Shown piece after piece: positions 1 to 8,725 of a stretch of 64,000 bases of DNA; position 1 is the stretch's first letter, and each line of letters begins with the position of its first letter. Below the pieces are notes generated by a model, which worked only from the letters and a program-made list of their open reading frames with translations, was not told the DNA's origin and did not search any database. Both the position numbers and the translations under genes were made by a program. Source of the DNA: Alloalcanivorax gelatiniphagus (GTDB lineage: Bacteria > Pseudomonadota > Gammaproteobacteria > Pseudomonadales > Alcanivoracaceae); NCBI RefSeq assembly GCF_005938655.1, contig NZ_VCQT01000045.1, positions 310,001 through 374,000 on the forward strand, read 5' to 3'.

Positions 1-35
1 CACGGAACTAATTGTGGCATTATGAGAGGAACTCT

Positions 36-2135
36 ATGCACTTAAAAAGTCTTCAAATTATCAATTTTAGGAAATTTTCTAGAGAGAATAATATAGTCGA
101 ATTTGTCGCATCGAGCGCGGACTCTTCTAGAAAAGAACCAATTAACTCAGTGGCAGCCTCGACAACGCTGATTGTTGGAAGAAACAACGCGGGTAAGACA
201 ACGGTGGCAACAGCACTAAATAAACTAATAAATGAAGCTAGCACTATTTCCGGCAGAGATTTCAATTTCAATTACCTCGGAATATTGCTCAAAGAGCACA
301 AGAAAGGTATCACTGACACTCTGCCTTTTTTGGGTTTCAATATTGTTGTAGGGGTGGATAAAACACGAAACGACCTTCTCAGCAATTTATCACCGTTTAT
401 CAGCATAGGGGATGTTGATCCGAGTGCGAACGAAATTGATGTTTCCATCAAGGTAAAATACGAGATTAAAGAAGGAACCCAATTCAGGGATGGTCTAAAG
501 GAGCTAATCGATAGATACTCCAACAATGAGGCGCTGCTTTTTCGAAAGTTTATTGAGTTCGTCGACAAAACGCAGTTTTCAGAAAACTATTTCGGATTGG
601 ATGGCACCAAAATTAAAGGTCGTTTCAAGCTATCTGATTTAATAAAACTTAAAACAATTTCTGCCCAAAAGGCGACCGCCAACAACGGACTTGCCGCTAC
701 ATTCAACAAAATTATCAAATTTCGCCACAAAAACGCTACGGGATCGGATTTTACATCGGTTGAAAACAGCCTGGACAGCATCAATAGCGACATTACCGAA
801 AAAATCAGCTCAGAACATCAAGATACGGTGAACAATGTACTCCACGAGATAGAGTCCGACAAGGCTTTCAGCGTATCCTTATTAGCCGACCTAAATTTCG
901 AAAAACTTCTGAACAGCCTTATCAAGTACGAATATAGCGAAGGTGAGCTGAGTATCCCTGAGAGCCAATTTGGGCTTGGATACAGCAATTTGATGCACAT
1001 AATAGGAGAAATAATTGGCTATGTTGAACAGTTCCCAGAGGAAGATTGCCAAAGTAAAATCAACCTTATCTCCATCGAGGAACCGGAAACCCATATGCAT
1101 CCCCAGATGCAGGAGTTATTCATAAAATATATCGACGACGCTGTGGCTCTCTTGCTCGAATCAGCGAAGAAAAAAATCAATAGCCAGATTGTTATCACGA
1201 CTCACTCGTCTCACATACTAAACAGCAAGATCCACAGCAGTAACTCATTTGATAACATCAACTACATTTCCACGGTAGACGGTCAGTCATGCGTCGTCAA
1301 ACTCAATGATACTGCTGTTGCAGGGAATGAGGTATTTGACGCCACTAAACACGGCACCGAAGAAGAATTCAAACAGTGGAAACTTGAGAATCTCACATTC
1401 CTCAAAAAGCATATAAAGTACAAAGTATCTGAGCTATTTTTCTCAGACGCTGTCATTTTTGTAGAAGGAGTTACAGAAGAAACTATTCTCCCCTACTACA
1501 TTGAACGAGATGACGCACTGAAGAAATTCTACATTTCAATTTTTAACATCAATGGCGCCCATGGCCAAGTCTACTACCCTCTTGTGAAACTGTTGAATGT
1601 CCCAACTCTAGTAGTCACCGACACTGATATTAAACGAAGCGATGAAGAGAAGGAAAACTTCACACAAGTTTCAGACCTTAACGGCAGAACAACTACAAAT
1701 AGCACGATCAAGCTCTTCAATCGCGACAATGACGACATCAGTCAGCTCAATTCCTATTACGAAAGTGAAAACCTGTACGGCGTATTTCAGCTCGACTCCA
1801 CAGAATCCTATTTTGCCACCAGTTTCGAAGAGGCATTCATTCTAACCAATTATCAGAATGTCATTATAAATGACATCCTCAAAAACCTGAAACCTAGAAT
1901 CTATAAGGAAATTTCCGATTCTGGTTCGAATGAAAATTACGAACAAATCAAAAACCATTCCTACAAACTTCAAAAGAAGCTATCGGATAGCAAAAGTGAT
2001 TTTGCAAATGAATTGCTGTTCAAGCTGATCACGACAGAGGACCCCGCGCATTGCCCCGTTCTACCTTCATATATAAATGCGGGACTTGATTGGCTCAAGC
2101 CTCGAATTCCAAAGGCAGTGAAGGGCAGGTCGTAA
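36..2135 (+). CDS. gajA: Gabija-like GajA: OLD-family ATPase with TOPRIM nuclease domain
   Basis: This 699-residue protein has an N-terminal ABC/SMC-like ATPase: Walker A GRNNAGKTT near residues 48-56, an IEEPETHMHP Walker B block near 346-355, and an ITTHSSHIL switch. A C-terminal TOPRIM domain follows, with FVEGVTEE near 474 and the acidic pair VVTDTD near 525. In class 2 OLD proteins this combination is an ATP-regulated DNA nickase/endonuclease. The next gene starts 1 nt after the stop and encodes a UvrD-like helicase, the pairing that defines Gabija anti-phage systems. I chose ATG 36 because GAGAGGA lies just upstream and the protein then begins with the typical LKSLQIINFR core; the frame is open back to TTG 12. 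It is about 120 residues longer than the founding GajA. The DNA is AT-rich unlike the rest of the window, suggesting transfer. The promoter lies before the window. Confidence 0.85.
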   Translation: MHLKSLQIINFRKFSRENNIVEFVASSADSSRKEPINSVAASTTLIVGRNNAGKTTVATALNKLINEASTISGRDFNFNYLGILLKEHKKGITDTLPFLGFNIVVGVDKTRNDLLSNLSPFISIGDVDPSANEIDVSIKVKYEIKEGTQFRDGLKELIDRYSNNEALLFRKFIEFVDKTQFSENYFGLDGTKIKGRFKLSDLIKLKTISAQKATANNGLAATFNKIIKFRHKNATGSDFTSVENSLDSINSDITEKISSEHQDTVNNVLHEIESDKAFSVSLLADLNFEKLLNSLIKYEYSEGELSIPESQFGLGYSNLMHIIGEIIGYVEQFPEEDCQSKINLISIEEPETHMHPQMQELFIKYIDDAVALLLESAKKKINSQIVITTHSSHILNSKIHSSNSFDNINYISTVDGQSCVVKLNDTAVAGNEVFDATKHGTEEEFKQWKLENLTFLKKHIKYKVSELFFSDAVIFVEGVTEETILPYYIERDDALKKFYISIFNINGAHGQVYYPLVKLLNVPTLVVTDTDIKRSDEEKENFTQVSDLNGRTTTNSTIKLFNRDNDDISQLNSYYESENLYGVFQLDSTESYFATSFEEAFILTNYQNVIINDILKNLKPRIYKEISDSGSNENYEQIKNHSYKLQKKLSDSKSDFANELLFKLITTEDPAHCPVLPSYINAGLDWLKPRIPKAVKGRS

Positions 2136-2136
2136 G

Positions 2137-4251
2137 ATGAGTTTAACGACACTCAAGCCTGAGTACCAAGCTCAGGAAAAAGAAATACAGAATACCATCT
2201 ATCAACACATAGATCGCTGGGACGACATAGTGTTCAGCGCTGGTGCGGGTGCTGGTAAAACCTACGCACTGGTCGAAAGCTTGAAACACATCGTCAAGCA
2301 CCATGGGCGCAGACTTTCAGAACACAATCAAAAAGTTATCTGCATCACCTATACCAATGCGGCAACTGCTGAAATTAAAGAGAGACTTGGAGACTCTCAG
2401 CTTATTTTTGTTTCCACTATCCATGAGCGGCTATGGGAGCTGATAAAAAACCACCAGAAACCTTTGGTTGCAATCCATAAAGGCAACTTGGCAAAGAAAA
2501 TTGCCGAAATGGAACACGATATCTCTACCAACGCTGATCCCAAAGTTGAGCCGAAATTCCGTGTGTACCGTGCGCTGTCCCAGGAGCGAAGAGCTGAATT
2601 TGAGGACATAATCTCCGACAAATTAGACATTTACTACCGGTTGTACGACTCCCCAGCCAATAAGCTCAGAGACGGGTTGACCGATGTAGGAGAACAGTTC
2701 CCAGATATTTTGAAAAACGTGGGAAATTTCAAAAAAATTGTCGACACCATCTTGCGACTAAAAAAATACAAGGCCTGCATCGAGAAAATTGATTCCGATT
2801 TGGATGGCTACACAGAGGTTAGGTACGAATCCAGATTTAACAGGGACATCCTACATCGGATGATAATCAGCCATGATACCTTGCTAGAATACGGACAAGA
2901 GCTAGTCTCTCAGTACGATATTCTCAAAAAAATCATCATTGACAGCTTTCCCTATATCCTAATTGACGAGTTTCAAGATACAAACACTGCTGTTGTTACC
3001 ATCATGCGGCAATTGTCGGCATACAGCAGTAAATTCGGACACAACTTCCTTGTCGGGTACTTCGGAGACGAGATGCAAAGCATCTATGATGATGGTATCG
3101 GCCACAACCTACCCACAATTCATGCAGGACTAGTTTCGGTAAACAAATTTCTTAATCGACGGTCGCATCAAGAAGTGATTGACACAATCAACAAGATTCG
3201 TGATGACAACACTGACCAAAAGTCCATCTATTCTGATTGCACTGGTGGTTCTGTGGAATTCTACGCGTACAAGAAGGATGGTCGCGCCCAAATTGATAAC
3301 TCAGAGGCAGTCCTAAACTTTGCGAATAGATATGTAAATTTGTGGAACATTTCCCAGGAAAACAAACTTCATTGCCTTGTGCTAACCAATAAACTAGTCG
3401 CTACGCTTTCAAAATTTGAGAATGTCCATTCCGGTTTCACTGGAACGAAATACTACAAAAGATTCTGGGATCGGACGAATACCGAAGTTCTAAGTACCGA
3501 TTTAACAAAGCTTGGAACGATTCCTCGTCTTTTTTTTGAAATTATGAATTTCCAGAGTAAGATCTCCAACCCAAGAACCCCTCTTGAGTCAATTATAGAC
3601 CGTACCATTCTAGAAAATGCCAGTTTCGATGAACTGTCGACCTGTATAAAGAAATGCCAGGAACTGGCAGGCGAATCGATCGGTGGCTTCGTCGAGTCAA
3701 TTTTCAACGAGTACGACGGTTCCCAGAGTTCCATTTTTTCCCAGAAAGTTGACCATATGTTCAACGGTTCTTTTAAATCTTATGATAATTTTTATAAGCA
3801 TGTTTTTGATGAACTCTTTCCCAATATTGATACAGAGGATGAATCGGTTCTCGAATCAGTAAACAAACATGTTTCAGACCTGTTGTCCATCACGCTTGAA
3901 GAGTTCGGACGCTGGTATAGATTTATTGCTGATCAGCAAGACTCAGAAATCGAGTTTCACACTTATCATGGAGTGAAAGGGTTGGAATATGAAAACGTCA
4001 TTGTCATAATGGAAAATGATTTCGGAAGAAATAGGGATAAATTTTCCTCGTTCTTCATGCATGTTGGAAATGATACTGTCCCAGAAGAAGACAAGGGCCG
4101 CGCAGAGTTCATGAACACCAAAAACCTCCTATATGTGTCGTGCTCGCGAGCAATTCGTAATCTTCGAGTGCTTTATCTCGATGATATAACAAAATTCGAT
4201 AAAGGAATTAAATCAATCTTTCACGAAATTCATTGCTATCCCGACTGCTAA
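2137..4251 (+). CDS. gajB: Gabija-like GajB: UvrD/PcrA-type superfamily 1 helicase
   Basis: The 704-residue product has SF1A helicase motifs in order: Walker A SAGAGAGKTYAL near residues 32-43, CITYTNAATAEIKERL (motif Ia), the DEFQD Walker B near 277, YFGDEMQSIYDD (motif III), HTYHGVKGLEYENV near 607-620 (motif V) and YVSCSRAIRNL (motif VI) near 665. In Gabija, GajB is recruited to the GajA nuclease and is thought to sense nucleotides or DNA ends. The start is 1 nt after the gajA stop, so the two are translationally coupled. It shares the AT-rich composition of gajA. It is longer than the founding GajB (about 500 aa), so a related but distinct OLD-helicase subtype is possible. No signal peptide or membrane segment is present. 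Confidence 0.84.
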   Translation: MSLTTLKPEYQAQEKEIQNTIYQHIDRWDDIVFSAGAGAGKTYALVESLKHIVKHHGRRLSEHNQKVICITYTNAATAEIKERLGDSQLIFVSTIHERLWELIKNHQKPLVAIHKGNLAKKIAEMEHDISTNADPKVEPKFRVYRALSQERRAEFEDIISDKLDIYYRLYDSPANKLRDGLTDVGEQFPDILKNVGNFKKIVDTILRLKKYKACIEKIDSDLDGYTEVRYESRFNRDILHRMIISHDTLLEYGQELVSQYDILKKIIIDSFPYILIDEFQDTNTAVVTIMRQLSAYSSKFGHNFLVGYFGDEMQSIYDDGIGHNLPTIHAGLVSVNKFLNRRSHQEVIDTINKIRDDNTDQKSIYSDCTGGSVEFYAYKKDGRAQIDNSEAVLNFANRYVNLWNISQENKLHCLVLTNKLVATLSKFENVHSGFTGTKYYKRFWDRTNTEVLSTDLTKLGTIPRLFFEIMNFQSKISNPRTPLESIIDRTILENASFDELSTCIKKCQELAGESIGGFVESIFNEYDGSQSSIFSQKVDHMFNGSFKSYDNFYKHVFDELFPNIDTEDESVLESVNKHVSDLLSITLEEFGRWYRFIADQQDSEIEFHTYHGVKGLEYENVIVIMENDFGRNRDKFSSFFMHVGNDTVPEEDKGRAEFMNTKNLLYVSCSRAIRNLRVLYLDDITKFDKGIKSIFHEIHCYPDC

Positions 4252-4569
4252 AACAAGTAAATCTTTAGTGTCGGGTTATTTTGGTAAATACTAATTTAGG
4301 TGGCGCATTGCCGTGATGATAGCATCTGGAACTTCAGCGCAATTTTCCACAGGATAACTACCGTTCCAGCAATAATGCTATATGCTGTAAGCAGCTATAG
4401 AAAAATGAAATGAAAAACAATAAAACACATAACAAGAAAAATGCACTCGGACGCCAAAAAGCTCCGCTCGTTCCTCGCTTTGCTTTTTGCCGCCGGCGAT
4501 TTGCAGCGTTATCTCTACCCCGTGTTTGTCAAAGCATAGGAGGCCCGGCCAATGGCCGGGGCACGGTTC
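4252..4569. other. Intergenic junction of the accessory patch, no gene recognised
   Basis: This stretch separates the Gabija-like pair from the convergent symE gene. Its first 180 bases are AT-rich like the defence genes, and GC content then rises toward the core genome. It contains an inverted repeat AAAAAGC...GCTTTTT (4456-4488) and the compact palindrome at 4544-4560. No convincing start codon with a ribosome-binding site leads a conserved frame here. It may hold the right boundary of the acquired segment, but I could not find a direct repeat that would mark an attachment site. Confidence 0.4.
4544..4560 (-). terminator. Hairpin just downstream of symE
   Basis: CCCGGCC, a three-base loop AAT, then GGCCGGG form a 7-bp perfect stem that extends by a G:C pair outside. 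It lies 9 bases beyond the symE stop on the minus strand. There is no U-tract, so it is only a possible terminator or mRNA 3' end structure. Confidence 0.3.
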
Positions 4570-4770
4570 TCATCTACTATTATCCCGGATAATCGACAGC
4601 CGACCATCTTCGACGGATACCGACACAGGCGTATCGATGTTGAACCCGGCCTGCTCCAGCCAGGTACCTTTGAGAAGAAGAAATGGAATGATGCGGTTGC
4701 CGCTGCTAGGTTGGTTTTTCAATGTGTAGTCCCAGTGACCTTTGCGGATTTTCAGCTTGCGCTGTTTCAT
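4570..4770 (-). CDS. symE: SymE-family type I toxin
   Basis: The 66-residue product ends in the SymE signature: FLLLKGTWLEQAGF followed by PVSVSVEDGRLSII. SymE is an SOS-induced, AbrB-fold toxic protein whose translation is blocked in E. coli by the antisense RNA SymR made opposite its leader. The ATG at 4770 is preceded by AAGGAGC at good spacing. In many genomes symE sits beside restriction or other defence genes; here it lies next to a Gabija-like pair, convergent with it. A counterpart of SymR, if present, would be on the plus strand around 4760-4850; I cannot demonstrate a promoter for it. No clear LexA box was seen upstream. Confidence 0.82.
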   Translation of the reverse strand: MKQRKLKIRKGHWDYTLKNQPSSGNRIIPFLLLKGTWLEQAGFNIDTPVSVSVEDGRLSIIRDNSR

Positions 4771-4945
4771 GATGTTGCTCCTTGTGCTTATTTCGAATTA
4801 AAAGCAATGGTGGTCAGGAGGTTCGAAACAGCCACAAGAACTGCTCTAGGTATTTCCCGAAGGTGTTTTATTCCCCAGACCTCCCGACCCTTACAGGCCG
4901 GTTTTCAGGCACAAAAACACCGCGGTTGGTTCGGGTTGCGGTTGC

Positions 4946-6154
4946 TTATTTGCCGTTTCGGCTTCGTCTCTTCCGCCACCAAACCATCACCCCCGTCACA
5001 CTCAACACGATCACCACCATCCCCAACACTGTCGCAACCACCCGATAACCCACCCCACCCACCGCCGCAATATGCAGGCTGGTCAGCCAGGTGGTGATTG
5101 TATTCCCCGCTGCTTCCCCGGTGGGCAGGTAGTAGCCCAGCAGGGCCGCGTCCGTGGCGTCCACGTACACCCAGGTCTCCCCGAACCGTTCGTTCACGTC
5201 GCTGCTGGTGCGTGCCATCAGTTTGAGGGCGTTCTTGTGCGGGGTGTAGGCGAAGCGTTCCAGGGCGTGGATGGTCAGGTCGCGGTTTTGGGCCAGGTCT
5301 TCCAGGTTTTGGCGGGCGGCTTGGTAGCCGGGTTCCCAGCCGATTTGCGGTTGTGGGTTGGGGTTGGCCCGGGTGGGCACGGCGTCGAGCGGGTCGGCCT
5401 GGAAGCTGAGGAACAGGCCGGTGGTGGGGCGGTAGATTTCGTCGTAGAGGGTGAGGGCGGCGCCGCTCCAGGCGAAGACGAGCAGCAGGGCCCAGGGCCA
5501 GAGGCCGCCGGCGCGGTGCAGGTCGAAGGTGCGTTTGTGGCCGCCGGCGCGCCAGCGGATTTGCCAGGCTTTGGCCCAGCGTTTCCAGAATCGGCGGGGG
5601 CGTTGCCGGTCGTCGCGGCGGCGCGGTGGGGGGAAGGTGAGCCAGGCGCCGACGAAGCAGTCCAGGGTCCAGAGCAGGGCGATGAGGCCGAAGATCCAGG
5701 TGCCGAGGGTGCCCAGGGCCAGGGAGTGGTGCAGGCGATAGACGAAGGGCATCAGGTTGCTGACGCCCTGGCTCAGGTCGCCCCACAGGCGGCCGCCGAG
5801 GATCTGGCCGGTGTAGGGGTTCACGAACACTTCGTCGATGGGGAGCGCGGGTGCGTTTGCTTTTGGGCTGAGGAAGAAGCGCACCGGGCTGTGGGCGTCC
5901 GGGGGCGTGAGCATCATCCAGTGCACGTTGGCGTCCGGGTAGGCGGCGTCCACCTGGTCGCGCAGGGCGAAGGGCGAGAGCGGTTCGCTGTGCGCGGTCG
6001 GGGGCTCCACCTGCAGCCAGTGCGGGTTGATCAGGGCGTCCAGCTCGTAATACCACACCAGCAGGGCGCCGGTGAGGCCGGCGATGATCAGGAAGCCCGC
6101 CATCACCAGCCCCACGTAGCGGTGCAGGACCACCAGCCGTTGGCGCATCCTCAT
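4946..6154 (-). CDS. PepSY-associated membrane protein, putative ferrisiderophore reductase
   Basis: The 402-residue protein begins with a membrane helix after the RLVVLHRYVGLVMAGF motif typical of PepSY_TM proteins. It has further helices around residues 140-170 and 200-220 and ends in a helix followed by a basic tail (VWWRKRRSRNGK). Conserved histidines in the first helix (LHRYVG) and near LHHSLALGTLG are the usual heme-ligand candidates. Family members encoded beside TonB receptors are proposed to reduce ferric siderophores in the periplasm or inner membrane. The gene starts 13 bases after the TonB receptor stop, on the same strand, so it is the last gene of the Fec-type unit. The reductase role is inferred from family and context. 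Confidence 0.78.
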   Translation of the reverse strand: MRMRQRLVVLHRYVGLVMAGFLIIAGLTGALLVWYYELDALINPHWLQVEPPTAHSEPLSPFALRDQVDAAYPDANVHWMMLTPPDAHSPVRFFLSPKANAPALPIDEVFVNPYTGQILGGRLWGDLSQGVSNLMPFVYRLHHSLALGTLGTWIFGLIALLWTLDCFVGAWLTFPPPRRRDDRQRPRRFWKRWAKAWQIRWRAGGHKRTFDLHRAGGLWPWALLLVFAWSGAALTLYDEIYRPTTGLFLSFQADPLDAVPTRANPNPQPQIGWEPGYQAARQNLEDLAQNRDLTIHALERFAYTPHKNALKLMARTSSDVNERFGETWVYVDATDAALLGYYLPTGEAAGNTITTWLTSLHIAAVGGVGYRVVATVLGMVVIVLSVTGVMVWWRKRRSRNGK

Positions 6155-6167
6155 TCAGCGCGCCCCA

Positions 6168-8474
6168 TTAAAACAGGTACTTCACGCGCGCCAGGTAGGT
6201 GCGGCCTTCTTCGCGGATCACGCCGTCGAACGAGCCGGGGGAGAAGATCTCCTCGTCGGTGACGTTGTTGAACAGCAGGTCCAGTTGCAGGGCGTCGGTG
6301 ACCGCGTAGTAGGCGCCCAGGTCCACCCGGGTGTAGGCGGGCAGGGTGACGGTGTTGTCGGCGTTGGCGGGGCGTTCGTCCACGTAGGCGACGGTGCCGC
6401 CCAGGCTCAGGCCGGTGACGGCGTTGAGGTAGTAGCGGCTTTGCAGGGCGGCGGTGTGCAGGGGCACGTTGACGAAGCGCTTGCCTTCCAGGGCAGGGTC
6501 GTCGGTGCGCAGTACTTCGGTGTCGGTGTAGCCGTAGCCGGCGCGGAGGTAGAGGTTGCTGGTGGCGTAGCCGTCCACGGTGAGCTCGGCGCCTTGGGAG
6601 CGGGCGCGGCCTTGGGCCACCAGGAAGCCGGCGTTGAGCGGGTCGCTGATGGGCATGTTGTCCTTGTCGATGACGAAACCGGCGGCGTTGATGTTGAGGC
6701 GGCCGGCGGTAATGCGCACGCCCGCTTCGTATTGCACGCTTTCTTCCGCGTCCAGGGGTTGGCGGCCGGAGGTGGTGCCCTGTTGGGGCACGAAGGCTTC
6801 GTTGCGGCTGGCGTAGAGCGAGGTGCTATCGGTGAGGTCATAGACCAGGCCGAGCTGGGTGGTCCAGGCGGTTTCACTGAGTTTGGCGCGGGTGATGGCG
6901 TCGCCGGCCATGAAGTCGGTGGTTTTCTGGGATTGCTCCGCGTCGGTGTAGCGCAGGCCGGCGAGCAGGGTCCATTTGTCGGTGAAGGAAATGCGGTCCT
7001 GGACGAAGCCGGCGAGGATGCGGTCGCTCTGGATGAAGCCACGGTCGCGTGCCTTGGTGCTCAGGTCTATGGGGCCGTACACCGGGTTATACAGGTCGAT
7101 AGGGGCCACCCGATAAAACTGGGTGGGCCGGGTGCTGTCGGATTCCCGGAAGTTCACGCCGGCGATAAAGCGGTGGGTCTGGCCGGCCAGGTTCGCCTCG
7201 CCGCTCAGGTCGAGGATCACTTCGTGGTCGGTTTGTTTGGCGTCGTCGCTGGCGAAGACCAGACGGTTGAGGGTGCGGAAATCCGCAGCCAGGCCGAGCG
7301 GGCCGTATTCCTTCCACTCCGCGCTGTTGCGGGTGTAGGCGTAGCTCAGCCGGGCGTCGATGGTGTCGGTGAGCGCCTGGGTGAGGCGGGCGTTCAGGTA
7401 GACGGAGTCCCGTTCGGTGGTGGCGTCTTTCCAGGCCACGTTGAAGTCGTCGCTGTAGTCGCCGTTGGGGTTGGGCTCGAAGGCGCCTTCCGCCGGCGCG
7501 CCGCCGGGCAGGGCGGTCCATTCGTTGCGCGAGTAGCTGCCTTCCACGGTGAGGTTGGTGGTGTCGGTGAGGTCCATGGTGACGTTGGGGGCCACGAACA
7601 GGCGCTCGTAGCCCCAGTAGTCCATGGAGGCGTTGCTGTCCTGGTGGGCCAGGTTCAGGCGGGCGCGCACCCGGTCGTTGAGCGGGCCGGTCACATCCAG
7701 GGTGGCGCGGTGGTAGTCGTAGCGGCCGTATTCGGCGCCCACTTCCGCCCGGTAGTAATCCAGCGGCTGCTTGGTGACCACGTTGATGGTGCCGCCGGGT
7801 TCCATCTGGCCGTACAGCACCGAGGCCGGCCCCTTGAGAATTTCCAGACGCTCCACGTTGGCGAGGTCGGTGGGGTGGTCGGTTTGGCGGAAGCCCAGGC
7901 CGTTGACGGATTGCTCCGCGTTGAAACCGCGGATCAGGAAGTCGTCGGCGAACATGTCGCGGCCGGAGCCCGAGCGGACGGCGCTGGGGGTGAGGCGGAC
8001 GATGTCGCCGACGGTGTCGGCCTGGGCCAGCTCGAAGTTCTCCCGGTTATAGACGCTGACGCTTTGTGGGATGGCTTCCAGGGTGTCGTTTTTCTGGCGG
8101 CCGTAGACGGATACCGCGTCCAGGGTGTTGCTGCCCGCTTCCGGCGTCGCTTCCAATCGGTAGCCGCTGTCCACCCGAACGGCGGTGACGCCGCTGCCGG
8201 CCAGCAGGGCGCGCAGGGCCTGCTCCGGGGTGTAATCGCCGCTCAGCGCCGGTGCCTGCTTGCCGTCCAGCAGCGAGGCATCACCGCCGATGGCGAGCCC
8301 GGTCTGCCGGGCCAGGTCGATCACCGCCTGGTCCAGGGGCTGGGCGGGCAGGTTGATGGTTTGCGGTGCCTGGGTTTGGGCCTGGGCGGGTTGGATTAAC
8401 AGTAGAGAGGGCAGCAGCGGGGTCAGCAAGCCGAGCAGCAAGAGCGCCTTCGGCGCGGTGGTTCCGGTGTTCAT
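6168..8474 (-). CDS. TonB-dependent siderophore receptor with FecA-type signalling domain
   Basis: The 768-residue precursor has a signal peptide ending in QPAQAQ near residue 33. Next come an STN (secretin/TonB short N-terminal) domain near 38-90, a plug domain starting with the TonB-box-like DAVSVYG and IPQSVSV segments, and a 22-strand barrel ending in an aromatic residue (ARVKYLF). The STN domain marks it as a transducer that signals through FecR to the sigma factor when the ligand binds. I use the ATG at 8474 rather than the upstream extension to 8567 because it starts the signal peptide. The ferric ligand cannot be read from the sequence; the closest general class is hydroxamate or mixed siderophore receptors of the FpvA/FoxA/FhuE type. 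It is followed at once by the PepSY gene. Confidence 0.88.
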   Translation of the reverse strand: MNTGTTAPKALLLLGLLTPLLPSLLLIQPAQAQTQAPQTINLPAQPLDQAVIDLARQTGLAIGGDASLLDGKQAPALSGDYTPEQALRALLAGSGVTAVRVDSGYRLEATPEAGSNTLDAVSVYGRQKNDTLEAIPQSVSVYNRENFELAQADTVGDIVRLTPSAVRSGSGRDMFADDFLIRGFNAEQSVNGLGFRQTDHPTDLANVERLEILKGPASVLYGQMEPGGTINVVTKQPLDYYRAEVGAEYGRYDYHRATLDVTGPLNDRVRARLNLAHQDSNASMDYWGYERLFVAPNVTMDLTDTTNLTVEGSYSRNEWTALPGGAPAEGAFEPNPNGDYSDDFNVAWKDATTERDSVYLNARLTQALTDTIDARLSYAYTRNSAEWKEYGPLGLAADFRTLNRLVFASDDAKQTDHEVILDLSGEANLAGQTHRFIAGVNFRESDSTRPTQFYRVAPIDLYNPVYGPIDLSTKARDRGFIQSDRILAGFVQDRISFTDKWTLLAGLRYTDAEQSQKTTDFMAGDAITRAKLSETAWTTQLGLVYDLTDSTSLYASRNEAFVPQQGTTSGRQPLDAEESVQYEAGVRITAGRLNINAAGFVIDKDNMPISDPLNAGFLVAQGRARSQGAELTVDGYATSNLYLRAGYGYTDTEVLRTDDPALEGKRFVNVPLHTAALQSRYYLNAVTGLSLGGTVAYVDERPANADNTVTLPAYTRVDLGAYYAVTDALQLDLLFNNVTDEEIFSPGSFDGVIREEGRTYLARVKYLF

Positions 8475-8613
8475 CCTTTGGCTCCAGCGTGGGTTCGCGG
8501 TGTTGTTGTCGCGTGTCTTACCTATGAAGACAAAGCAGGGGAGCCAATCGGGCAGTGGTGGCGGCAAATTTTTTTGTTCTTGGTGGTTTGGTGAGACGCC
8601 GGGAGGCTGGCTG

Positions 8614-8686
8614 TTGTAGGAGCGACTTCAGTCGCGATAAAGGAGTCTGTTGAGAACACCTATCGCGACTGAAGTCGCTCCTACAA
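8614..8686. repeat. REP pair (BIME-like), copy 1
   Basis: TGTAGGAGCGACTTCAGTCG and its inverse copy face each other across a spacer of about 26 bases, each ending in CGAT. This is the Pseudomonas-type REP core (GTAGGAGCGRCTTCRGYCGCGAT). It sits between fecR and the TonB receptor gene and could form a large hairpin in the transcript, lowering or separating receptor expression. Matching pairs lie at 23153-23252 and 34731-34784. Confidence 0.88.
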
Positions 8687-8725
8687 TGTTTTTCCGGCGG
8701 TTTGGGCGCGTTTCCGTCGTGGCGG

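Noticed and set aside
4456-4488. Inverted repeat AAAAAGC...GCTTTTT, considered as an attachment site or terminator
   Set aside because: The loop is 19 bases and no matching direct repeat was found elsewhere, so neither reading is supported.
5072-6262. Long plus-strand frame antisense to the PepSY gene
   Set aside because: It mirrors the GC3-biased codons of the PepSY and receptor genes and translates to low-complexity Gly/Val/Gln/Ala/Glu sequence with no motifs.
6285-8399. Plus-strand frame of 704 codons antisense to the TonB receptor
   Set aside because: Shadow of a GC-rich gene; Gly/Val/Ala-rich repetitive composition and no conserved domain, while the minus strand has an unmistakable receptor.
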